Below, piece after piece: positions 1 to 9,258 of a DNA stretch of 64,000 nucleotides. Below the pieces are notes generated by a model. That model had not been told where the DNA came from and ran no database searches. It was given only the letters and a program-made list of their open reading frames with translations. The DNA lies in the NCBI GenBank assembly GCA_011316305.1, contig SAUG01000108.1, positions 62,001-126,000 on the forward strand. Reading direction: 5' to 3'. Source of the DNA: Rusavskia elegans (Eukaryota > Ascomycota > Lecanoromycetes > Teloschistales > Teloschistaceae). How positions within the stretch are numbered: the stretch's first letter is position 1; each line of letters starts with the position of its first letter. A program made the translations under genes and the position numbers.

Positions 1-768
1 CTTGGAGTAATCCTTTACTCTCACGCTCTTGATGCTCATCGTGAATGGACCCTCATCATAATCCGTCTCACCACCGGCCCACTCGACCGTATCTTTCGGA
101 TTGTCTTCGTCACCACCCGCCCACACACCGAGTCTCACATTCATCGGCGTTTGCGGGAAGTTCTTGCCGCCGTTCGCTTCGGCGGACCTCAACAGCCTTA
201 CGCTCACCCCATCGACGTACCACTCGATCTCATCTTTGGTCCAGCGCGTGGTGTAGTTGTGGAAATCGCCTTGGGGCTGGAAGGAGGTTGGATGCCAGAT
301 GGCGCGGTCGTAACTGGTCGTGTTTCCTTTGCCGAAGTAGTTGCTCTGAACATGCGTGGCGTTTCCGCCGAGGATCTCCCAGTCGACTTCATCCAGGTCA
401 TCGCTTTGCAGGACGATGCTGCTGACGACGCCGGTGCCGGTGGCGGCGCGCATCCAGACTTCGACTTCGCCGCCGAAGAGGTAGTATTCGGATTGGATAG
501 TGGGGGCATCGCCGCGCATGGCGATGGTGAAGTGGGCGCCGGCGGTTGGAGAGTACCTTAAGGAGCCTGCACTGGTGTTCCAGGTTGAGTCAATGGAGGA
601 GTTGGTGAAGTGGTAGATGTGGTCTGTGGAGAGAGCAGGGTTGGTGGGACAGTCGGTGGTGTTGAGAGGATTGCAAGAGGTCCATGTTTGGGCGACGACC
701 GGCGACGCGAGGAAGGTGGAGAGGAGAGAAAGGGTGGTGAGGGGGGTGTTTCTCGAGGGTGGTGACAT
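1..768 (-). CDS. GH16 CRH-type chitin-glucan transglycosylase, N-terminal 256 codons
   Basis: Enzymes of this family (CRH1/UTR2, GH16) cross-link chitin to beta-glucan in the fungal cell wall. The frame starts at ATG 768-766 and stays open to base 1, so the 3' end lies outside the window. Residues 1-21 form a signal peptide ending in a VVA-Q type cleavage site. The mature start has the Cys-containing TWTSCNPL pattern typical of CRH proteins. The catalytic motif DEVDWEILGG, with both acidic catalytic residues, sits near residue 120, followed by the conserved WHPTSFQPQGDFHNYT and IEWYVDG stretches. No intron is needed in this part. A C-terminal Ser-rich region with GPI anchor is expected for the family but is not visible here. 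The family call is firm; the exact paralog is not resolved. Confidence 0.93.
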   Translation of the reverse strand, partial: MSPPSRNTPLTTLSLLSTFLASPVVAQTWTSCNPLNTTDCPTNPALSTDHIYHFTNSSIDSTWNTSAGSLRYSPTAGAHFTIAMRGDAPTIQSEYYLFGGEVEVWMRAATGTGVVSSIVLQSDDLDEVDWEILGGNATHVQSNYFGKGNTTSYDRAIWHPTSFQPQGDFHNYTTRWTKDEIEWYVDGVSVRLLRSAEANGGKNFPQTPMNVRLGVWAGGDEDNPKDTVEWAGGETDYDEGPFTMSIKSVRVKDYSK

Positions 769-1410
769 TTTGCTGGGCTACGGTGGGACTGAAGGAGTGA
801 TTGCGGGAGAATTGCAAAAAAAAGAAGGAATGGACGGTACAACTGTGCACCTAGAAAGAACGTAGTATCGCAATGCGAGGAGGAAAGGACCATGATGAGC
901 GATGGAATGGAGGATTGTGAAGGACGAAAGGGGGAAATTTAGGGATCAATTGGTTTGTTCCTTGCGTCGGCCCGTGCCGTTCGCGTGCAGATCATATTGC
1001 TTGGCACCAATAGATCCACTCTTTGTCCACCGGAAATCCAATGACGAAACACCACTATGCCTTGGGAGGTCCATACCGCGCCGATAGTATTGGCAACTCA
1101 TCTCGTCAAGCCCGCCGTCACCAGAGCAGGAATCATCTGTCCTTCGTATCCCTCGACTGTTGGGGTGGGCATCCAATACATGAGCTGCCAGTCAAATCGG
1201 ATGCCGTTTCAATGCATGAGATACAATGTTCAAAGATGAGTAGCTCCTAGACTATGCTACACTGATGTGGATCTCAACAGGATCACTATCCCCAGAAAGG
1301 CGGTAGTTCTAGCAGCTATATTCCGCCCTCTCGACCATCTTCGTCGGATTCATAACCAGGATCTCAAGGAGTTCCCAACTGAGTACATGTCTCACTCTTC
1401 TGCTGGCCAG
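769..1410. other. Intergenic, no gene recognised
   Basis: About 640 bp between the GH16 start and the 3' end of the next gene. It must hold the GH16 promoter. Short open frames on both strands lack family features. Nothing else seen. Confidence 0.5.
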
Positions 1411-1965
1411 TTATGAACCACCAGTAGTCGAACCTCCATCTTTATCGCCATTCTTCACATCCGCTAAGGCACTTTGCCGTGCATCAGCAAGCATAGCATT
1501 ATTGACCACACTCGATCGTGTCAACGCATCCGCCGTTTTCGAGCCTGGTATCAATGTCGCGTGCTGTTCCAAGCAATCAATATGGTATTGGACAAAATCG
1601 AACAAACCCTGAAGGGGTGTTTCAAGATCGTCAGACAACTCTTCGTGGTCGTCCTCAACGTCTGAAACATCATCCTCAGTGACCTCCTTGAGCAGTTTCT
1701 CAATCCTGCCGAGGATCCTGGGAATGAGGTCGCGAATCTGGCGCAGACTGGTCCGTCGAGGGGGATCGCGTAGAAGATGATCAAGGGAAGCATTGCCCAG
1801 TTCGAGGGCTCCGACATTGAATGCCCAGGTTCGAAGACGGTCCAGTTGAATGGTCCACGAAAATTTCGGGACTTCGTCTTCCTTGTCGTACTCGGTCGTT
1901 TCAGTGTATTTGATGAGGTTTTCAAAGGCTTCGAGGCAAGATGTGAGAGCTGCGCGAATAGACAT
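1411..1965 (-). CDS. Stand-alone copy of the N-terminal domain of acuF-type zinc-finger proteins (184 aa)
   Basis: ATG at 1965-1963, single exon, 184 residues. Residues 1-100 match the first 100 residues of the large zinc-finger protein at 6.7-8.6 kb: both have a SCL-x3-F-x2-L start, a Y-x-KDEV or YDKEDEV block, a SW...LDRLR.WA.NVGA block and a SLD..LRD block. This amphipathic helical domain opens many fungal proteins that later carry a C2H2 acuF-like finger or NLR modules. Here it stands without finger or effector module and ends in an acidic stretch and a Gly/Ser/Thr-rich tail. It could be a truncated paralog or a small partner protein. Function unknown. Confidence 0.6.
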   Translation of the reverse strand: MSIRAALTSCLEAFENLIKYTETTEYDKEDEVPKFSWTIQLDRLRTWAFNVGALELGNASLDHLLRDPPRRTSLRQIRDLIPRILGRIEKLLKEVTEDDVSDVEDDHEELSDDLETPLQGLFDFVQYHIDCLEQHATLIPGSKTADALTRSSVVNNAMLADARQSALADVKNGDKDGGSTTGGS

Positions 1966-3272
1966 CGTAAGTTTTGGCTGATGTGGGAAGGGGTCGGTAG
2001 GTTTTGCGCGACTGTGATATGAATGGACGTTCTAGTTGACAGGGTTAGGACGAATTGGCTCTGCGAAGACGCCATACTTTATACTTATGCCAACATTACA
2101 CAAAGCCGATGGAAGTTCGGTTCGCCGTGTTTCGCACATGCTCCGAATTTGCGGATCGAAACACTGGGAACCAATCACGATCCGTTTCGTCCGCCTTTTG
2201 GATATCGACCCCGGCCCCATGACGTCCATCTCCAACTCATGCCCCAGGATACAATGGCAAAAGCAATGTGAGAGTGGACTTGGACCTGGCGTACCTAGGA
2301 GAAAGCCAGACGTAAAATACTAAATCCTTAGACACCACTTACCTCATACACAGCAACAGTGACCAACGAATAGAGATGTCGGAAAATAACACAGGGTACC
2401 TGATATATTACTTGAAGGACGAAGAGTAAAAAGTCACATGAACCTTTCTGATCTCTTGAGCAAGAAAGTCAATCGCACCAGTGGCTGACTCGATCGGGCA
2501 ACCTTCAACAATGCAGAATCGACAGCCAGCCCAGCGTGACCAAGTCTCAACCACCTACTACTACGATGCTACACTGTAGAGAGATTGGCCCAGCCACCGG
2601 CCAAAGCACTGAGGCGTGGCCCCTTGCGACCCATGAGCAATCAGAGAATTGAGAAGAAAGAGCGGCAAATGTACCAAGAATGTTCAGAGGTGAGTATCCG
2701 TCCCTAAGTCCGCCATTCATTGCATTTCCCAACACTTCCACGCACATGGCTTCTATGAGCGGTCTACTACGATCCACCTTCGATTCTGTTGGCTTAAATA
2801 TGGAATCGGTATGATCGGTATGGTCAAAAGATGTGTTCTGACTGTGGATTCTTTATAGGTACCAAGGCAGTGGATCCCCAGATCCACCAATTGGCGAAAG
2901 AACGATAATGTGAAGAGAATTGACAATGATGATAGACCTAGACGCATGGTAATTCGTTGATCATGCGGATCGTTCGAGTGGGAGAATCGATGGATTGCAA
3001 GACAATTACAAGATCGTAGAACAGGGAAATTTCGTCCACCTCACCGATGTCACTTTCGCCGCCTTACTCCCATCTCAACTGGCTGGCTCTATAGTATCCC
3101 TACAGTCCTCCGTTGAGCTACACCCATTGAACCTTCCGCCGCATCTCAAACCCCTTCCACCACGACCGAAAGCGCCAACATCGCCTCTCACCACCGCCGA
3201 TACCCACGTCCCTGTCCTTGGAGGGCTCTTTCACGACCATATGTATCCTCTAACTTCTTTCCTCAACGCCGC
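1966..3272. other. Intergenic stretch without a convincing gene
   Basis: 1.3 kb holding only short, overlapping open frames on both strands with no signal peptide, domain or splice-linked extension. The longest, 2995-3315 on the plus strand, is Pro-rich and lies opposite the upstream side of the coiled-coil gene. No RNA gene or repeat seen. Confidence 0.4.
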
Positions 3273-3617
3273 TCATCGCCAAAACATCTTCTCCAGCCTT
3301 CGGATTTCCTTCTGAAGTCCCTCCTTCTCCCTCTCCACATCCTTCACCTTCTTCATCCACTGTTTCTTCTGATCTTCAAGCTGCTTATTTCGTCTCTCCA
3401 GCCGAGCGTTCGTCGTGGCGATATCCCTTTGGAGACCTTCGTTCGCAACCTGCAGGGACGAGCGCTCGTTTTCGAGGGTGTCGATGCGTTCGCGGCGATA
3501 GGAACTCGTTTTTCGGAGGGCGGCATTTTCGTTGCGGAGTCTCGTGTTTTCGGTACGAAGGTCTGGGGTTTTGTGTTGCTGGTTGGCTTTGGGAGGGGGA
3601 GCGGCTGGGGATGGCAT
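3273..3617 (-). CDS. Small coiled-coil protein (114 aa), unknown
   Basis: ATG at 3617-3615, single exon. Residues 1-16 are Pro/Ala-rich. Residues 20-112 form one long, highly charged heptad-like helix (runs such as ENTRLRNENAALRK and LEDQKKQWMKKVKDVERE) that strongly suggests a coiled coil. The frame ends immediately after the helix. It could be a small structural protein, a bZIP-like relic without a convincing basic region, or one exon of a longer gene. No family recognised. Moderate confidence that it is translated, because the heptad pattern is unlikely by chance. Confidence 0.45.
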   Translation of the reverse strand: MPSPAAPPPKANQQHKTPDLRTENTRLRNENAALRKTSSYRRERIDTLENERSSLQVANEGLQRDIATTNARLERRNKQLEDQKKQWMKKVKDVEREKEGLQKEIRRLEKMFWR

Positions 3618-4399
3618 TTTGTGTTGTTGATTTGGTTTGGTTTGAACGAGGCGCTGGTGATATATAGAGTGCTGTTTTCTGTTGCGAAGTGAGGTCGGGT
3701 CCGCTCAACTAGAAGGGAGTGAAGAGCTCGGATTGTGTTGTGGCGATGGATGAAGAGACGGTTGCTGAAGTGAGTGTGCTGTACGGAATTCTAAGCCAGG
3801 AAGGGAGGAAGATATATAAAGTATTGTACCACCCTTTTTCTTAAAGAGATAACGGAATAAGCAAGGCAAAGGAAGAAGCTGCACGTAAGATACACGTAAG
3901 ACGGACTTCACAGAGTGCTCTGATGGAGCGACGATATGCTTGAGCGATCATTCCTGTGCGTACGCCTATTGGCTGTGCCTCATGCACTGCCCAATTCAAG
4001 GCTGCACCGATGGGGGCCGTCCCTGCGCCACCAGTAGTAGGATCTTAGGCAGGCGTTGAAATAACGTTGCATGCTGACGTGCAATCCCAACCTTCAGCCT
4101 CGCTTGTTCCGACCCTTGACCGTTAGATATCCTCAACTCGACACCGCATGTCGGGTAATCTGAATCACTCTGTTTCATTCGTGCCCTTATAGGGTATAGC
4201 CATGTCGGTTCCCATCTTATTCTGTTAACCATCTCCTACTCAGTAGGGCCGAGGCTGAAAATACCACGAAGGATCCCGAGATCATAGTCGCGAGCTCAAA
4301 CGTCCACTGACTTCAGGCAAAGAAACGATATAGAGAGCTACCTTTATCCCGGCCTGTTTCGCCATGGATATGCAAGGTACACGGGTGAAGTCGAGTGGT

Positions 4400-4830
4400 A
4401 GAAGACATCTTCCTTACTTACCCGTATTGGGATATTCCACCAGCTAACGTTCATTCGGAGATGGATGTCAATAGTACTGCTTCGCTTCCACGGCAGACCC
4501 ACTATAAGGCGCTCACTTCGCTGGGAGCTCTCTCTGTTGAGATCTGCTTTGGACGGAGTATCTCAAAATAGCGAACGACTGAAGATATCGCCGTAAACGA
4601 GGTATTGACGAGCTGGATTACGGCTATACGCCTCTCGCCACATATCGACATGCAAAGAAGGTGAAGATAGGGTGACGTAGTCAGACGATGCGTGGAATAC
4701 CCTTTTGATGTACGACCTTACCGCCCGACATATGTACGCGATAAGAGCCCGTAATTGAAAAGTCCCAAAGAGCTGTATTCGACTCGGCTGTGTTCATGGG
4801 TGATGGGATCGCGTGGCGATGTTTATCAAG
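4400..4830 (+). pseudogene. Degenerate, intron-lacking copy of the DUF7580 gene's 3' end
   Basis: Bases 4400-4830 align by eye with bases 11000-11680 of the intact DUF7580 gene. Shared blocks include the cttacttgtattggg-like stretch, the gagctctgctttgga-like stretch, the gctatacgcctc block, gtagtcagacgatgc, and the final gggatcgcgtggcgatgttt. Stop codons and indels break every frame, so it is not coding. The copy passes straight from the exon end near 4603 to the next exon start at 4604, exactly where the intact gene has the 199-bp intron 11245-11443. Divergence is high and many differences are transitions. Either it is an old retrocopy, or the intron was gained in the intact gene after duplication. 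Confidence 0.7.
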
Positions 4831-5094
4831 AAATACCCAACTGTCCGGAAGAGGCCTTTATTCACGGACGCACTGATTTGCAGGCCTTGTGTATACGACC
4901 GAACTTGAAAATTCCCCATCCATGACATTTCAAAGAGCTCTCAAAGCGTCTTCTTTGCTGCTGCACTCACTATCGGAGCAAGGTATGAATATGCCCGTTC
5001 TTCCTCCAGTCGCGCCCCAATTCGCTCTATCCCCAGTCCAAATAGCAAAACTCCCATTCAACTTTTGCGAACGTCAGAGCAAAGCTTTCCCGAA

Positions 5095-5345
5095 GTGAGT
5101 TAGTTCACAGTCCAGCCACATATCTGCCTAGCACGGCTGGGTCTCTGATGTGAGATTCCAGCGCCAGGGCACCAAGAGCCACAAGATCGTCGCCGGGATA
5201 CGAGAGAGATCGCCGAGAGTAATCATGCACTGTCTTAGCCCAATTGTTGAAAAGATCTGCCTCCGAATGCTGCGAGCGATCATGGGCATCTGGGTATGCA
5301 AAGGCGGGGTCTTCGTGAACCGGATCGCTGAGTATCTCGCCAGCT
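5095..5345 (-). pseudogene. HET-domain protein relic
   Basis: Read on the minus strand from about 5345, one frame gives the block that follows the core of fungal HET (heterokaryon incompatibility) proteins: NNWAKTVHDYSRRSLSYPGD then DLVALGALALE, ending in a YVAGL-type motif. The next codon, where the family normally has Trp, is a TGA stop at 5107-5105, as a single G-to-A change would give. No start codon or conserved HET N-terminus was found upstream. It is a fragment about 80 codons long, sitting between the degenerate DUF7580 copy and the ULD gene, which fits an incompatibility-gene graveyard. Confidence 0.6.
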
Positions 5346-5882
5346 AGCTTTACCTGCCGCTATCATAGCAGCACTAGTGTCTCGATTTACGTCTGTATAC
5401 GCCCTCTATGAAGCTAGATAGATTGATTTGATGGTCTTGTAGATGTGGATCGAGGTATCATCATGGCCTTTTCTAATTGGTTGTGTGAATGCCCTTGAGT
5501 GATGACGTATACTATTTCTTGTTCCGCATTGGAGATTCTTCTGATTGTAGTTGTAGGAGAGATAACTGGGATTACTTATACCCCCCTCTTTTGAACATGG
5601 ATATATGAGATACATGGGTGAAGTCGAGATAAGGTCAAGAACCGCTACACTCCGGGGACACATCTAGCAGCCTCTGTCGATATCTGTCTCTAGAGAGGAG
5701 ACCGAAGATCTGGACCTCTTGGGAATATGTCTACCCGCTCACTACATCGGTAACCCTTTTTTCAACAGTGCGCCTATAAAATCATCCTCGATGTCCACCC
5801 TAAGCGCGTTGCTTTCAGCTCTGGTCGACGTTAACTCGTCAGGGCTTCGTGCTCCGGTATCATTTACAGATCAGGGGAGGAG
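5346..5882. other. Non-coding spacer with faint repeat of the DUF7580-copy flank
   Basis: No gene seen. Bases 5585-5625 carry an atggatat...gggtgaagtcgag stretch that echoes bases 4365-4400 in front of the degenerate DUF7580 copy. This suggests further old duplicated fragments. Confidence 0.35.
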
Positions 5883-6295
5883 TCAACTGCTTGCTAAGTC
5901 GTCGACCTCAAGCACATCAGGCTGACTGTGGATACTGGGTCCTCTACTGGCCCTTTTGCTGGCCCCTCGTGATTGCGGATTGGAAACTCGCGAACGGCTG
6001 GAGCTATGCCCTTCGTCTCCCGAGTTGTGACCGGACGTACGCCGATGGGTGCTATCAACGCAAAATTCTGGTTGAATGGTAGAAGAGTGGATGCCATATT
6101 CGTATAAGCAGAGACGAATCGCCTCCGCCAGTTGTATGTACCGTGCTGAGCCTCGCCCCCGAAGTCGAATTCCACTTGGATTTGCAAGGACGCAGCATTC
6201 TTCGTATCACTCAGTTGCCATATATGTAGATGGTGGCAGCTAATTACCCCAGGAAGACCTTGGATGTCTGCTTGGATATCGTCGACAAGCTTTAC
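5883..6295 (-). pseudogene. Frameshifted 3' fragment of a CDF (ZRC1/COT1-like) zinc transporter fused behind the ULD
   Basis: On the minus strand from about 6295 the ULD gene's own frame encodes DIQADIQGLPGVISCHHLHI followed by WQLSDTK. This is the cytosolic C-terminal domain signature of fungal cation diffusion facilitators. After about 6150 that frame stops making sense, while the neighbouring frame continues the family: RYIQLAEAIRLCLYEYGIHS then STIQPEF, running open to a stop at 5885-5883 with a Ser/Arg-rich tail. One missing base near 6143-6158 explains the switch. The transmembrane half of the transporter is absent. So about 135 codons of a transporter 3' end lie in frame behind a ULD, broken by one indel. 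Coding potential today is doubtful. Confidence 0.65.
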
Positions 6296-8579
6296 ATTGG
6301 GAAATCCTGAGTCCCCTGAGTCCTTGGGTGATGGCCGTAGACGCATTGTTATACGCCAGCCTGGTTCAATTACGTGTTCCCAGTCTTGGGGAAGGATAAT
6401 CTGGTTATTGGGTCCCAGCAGGTCGTAGCAGCCTTCAGCCACATGAGAGCGAACAATATCGTCTATATTGCGGAAGGCTTGTTGAATGAGGTAGGTCATA
6501 CCCTAAATCGAAAAACATAAGTAGATGTAAATCGGCCGCCTTCTCGTAGTGGTGTCATTGGACTTACATCCCAAGTGCTTGTTAGATGAAAAGGAAATCT
6601 GAATTTCCGCTCAATGCAGTCCTTGAACAGAATTGGCTTCTTCTTCTCTTCAGGTGGCGGAGTTGCCTCTGGCGACGCAAGATTGATCTGCTGCAAGCTT
6701 GATGTATCAATATCGCCGGAGTCGGGAGCTGCGGTCATGCAGGTCAGCTTCCTGGGAACAGGCTTGTTGACGAACGTGTTGCCTTGACTCTCAGTGGGAA
6801 TAACTCACGCGCATGAGATGGTAATTTGCCGTAGATCTCTGCACCACTTGTTATTGCTGCGTCACGACAAAGCTGCGCGCCGCTACCCAGTTTCTGTCCG
6901 GCGAAGTAAAATTCTAGACTGTCGGCTTGAGCTGCGCTTATCTCCAGGCCTGGGAAAGAAGTGAATAATTTGCGAAACGCCTCGAACCTAACATCTTGGA
7001 TAGCGAGATTACCGCTGGCAATCGAATCAGTGGGAAATTCAAGGCGGTCGATGGCTGCCACCATGGAATCATCCCAGCGGACTATGATATAATCATATTT
7101 TCTGTCTGGATTCTCGCCACTTGATACGGTTTCTTTGGCCTCGCTATTGCTGTTTTTTGAGACTGGTGATGGCTTACGTATTGTGACCGAGTCTGCAGAT
7201 GAGCGGGTGAGATCATCGGGATCTTCATCCGTGACAGTACGCTGAGACGTGTTATTCTGTTTCTTGTGACATACCTCGCACTGACACGGCAATTCTCTGT
7301 CAACAATTCTGGGACTCATTCCTTCTTCGCAGCTATGCGCACCCCGTTCTTCCTTGTTAACGCTGTCGACCCACTTATCTGTGCCGCCAGGATCAGAGTA
7401 TTCCCCAATGTCCGAAATGTCCGACCCAAGGTTGTCTGAACCTCCTTGTTCACCTTCGTCATCATCACCATCATATCGTGGCAGGACAAAGAGTGCAAGC
7501 TCTTCCAGATGGCGGGCGACATGCCGCTCATATAGCTTCACTGTTCCCAGTGCCACTTTACAAAGGGGACACAGAAGTCCTGTAAGAGCATGGACACCGT
7601 ATACATGGTTCACCCAGTCGCGGCGACTCGAATATAGTTTGTCAGGTGTGCGGCAAGGGTGTAGGGTGCAAGTATAGGGTCTCAGGTCCGTAAAGACATG
7701 TCGATGCCAAGACTGAGTGGTTGGAGCATTGATGATAAAGTGGCAATAGGGACAGGAGAACAGGTTTCCTGCCATTGATTCCTTAGGAGGCGCAGGAACA
7801 GTAATAGTACCGCCTGCCACTATTGATTCGGCATAAGACGTTTGAGAAACACCGGAGTCTGATGAGGGTTCATTGTAGTCGACAGGCTGTGGCTGCAGAT
7901 TCGACGCCATAGTCTCCGAAATGCTCGCGGCAACTCCTCCACCGCCGGTCTGAATATCTTCGAGTCCCCTTTCCAGCTTCATGCTGTGACGTGCTCGGTA
8001 CTTAAGATAGCCTCTTCTTCGGGTCAGCGCTTTGGCAAGGCGAAGAATGAGTTCTTCTTCGGCCTGCGGGAATTTGCTGCGAACATGCTGTTGGTCGAAA
8101 GGCTCGTATGCTAAGGTATCTGTCTTGTAAGACTCGGTGAGGAAATCGTGCTGAGCCGGGCTGCGGATGATCATTGCAAGCTTGTATAAGCATTGGATTA
8201 TAGTGACAATTTCTCCGAACAGGGCTTGAAACTCTGTTACAGGGTCTTCATCCAAAGAATCATCAGAGGACGAACTGGCACAATCATGATGTCCTGCGGA
8301 GATGTATCCTTGAGCTTCATCCAATAGTCGCTCGAGGTCTGTCAATAGCTTCGTCACCTCGTCTCGAATGTGCGAAGCGTCTCGTAAGCGAAAATCCAGC
8401 GAGGACGGGCCGGTCTGGTGAGCACCAACATTGCCAGCCCAGATGCGGAGACGGCCCAACTCATCCATCCATGAGGCAGGCGCCACTTCATCTTTGTAGC
8501 TGTACTGTGGAGCATCAACGTCTTTGAGAAGCTCCCCAAATGATCTCAGACAAGATAAAAGCAAGTTGTTCAATGGCAT
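5894..8579 (-). CDS. acuF-type C2H2 zinc-finger plus ubiquitin-like (ULD) protein with a CDF transporter tail
   Basis: Three exons by splice signals and phase: 8579-6809, 6728-6568 and 6502-5894 (introns of 80 and 65 bp), giving about 846 residues. Residues 1-110 are the helical N-terminal domain shared with the 1.4-kb gene. Around 270-365 lies the acuF-like zinc-finger block: CPYC, WHRH, C-rich PYTC, LYSSRRDW, CPLC and the diagnostic HLEELALFVLP. A Ser/acidic linker follows. Exons 2-3 hold a ULD_2 ubiquitin-like domain (ILFKDCIERKFRFPFHL, then EGCYDLLGP, then WEHVIEPGW). Such proteins belong to fungal NLR and incompatibility repertoires. After the ULD the frame runs into residues typical of a CDF zinc transporter C-terminal domain, which then loses frame (see separate entry). 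The true C-terminus is therefore uncertain. Intact through the ULD. Confidence 0.8.
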
Positions 8580-9258
8580 GGTGATCGTGGTGATTCTTGG
8601 TGAGCCCGACCCTAGCCGTACCTATTGGCTCTTACCAAAAGCTTTCGGACACGTTGTAAACACCTTGGCAGTCACTTCCCCCAACACATACAGCAACTGC
8701 TGTTGTACCACCTTTCTGTACCACTGGTACTACCCGGTTGAACGGGCGGTTGTAGCAGTTGGATAGAAAGACCGAAACGATCCAGTGATCGATATCCTAT
8801 ATCGAGGTATCGAATGCTCTCCGCCGTGATGACGACTGTTGCGTAATACAACACGGTGAGTGTGTCATACAAGATGAGGTGCCAAGATTCTTGGTTTCGG
8901 GAGGTTTTCACAAGAGCTTACAGCATCGACATCTCGATAAGCTGGATCGCGTATCTCTCAAGAGTTGGTATGTGGCGGGAAGCGAATGTGGCCGCAAGGT
9001 ATAGTCGCAGTGATGTAGCATTCCTAATCCTCATACTCACAATGGGGTGCGTCCCCATCGTCTTACTCTGCGGAAATGTAGTCTGCCACGTAATTCTTGT
9101 GTTTTCAGGGCTGGATTTCGTCCCAATCAGGCAGGACGTTGGCTGCAGCCGCTTGATCTCCCCTCACATCCCTTAGCCTATCACATCGTTTCTCAGCCTC
9201 GTCACGACTGTGACATTCATCTTCAGTCTTCGCGTCACCATTAGAAAATGTAGCTATC
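8580..9258. other. Divergent intergenic region between the ULD gene and the DUF7580 gene
   Basis: About 680 bp that must contain both promoters. It carries copies of two short motifs found elsewhere: tatcgaggtatcga near 8804 (compare 18957) and ttggtatgtggcgg near 8966 (compare 10389 inside a DUF7580 intron). No gene recognised. Confidence 0.45.

Noticed and set aside
2995..3315. 106-codon plus-strand frame
   Set aside because: Pro-rich composition, no domain, and opposite a better minus-strand coiled-coil frame.
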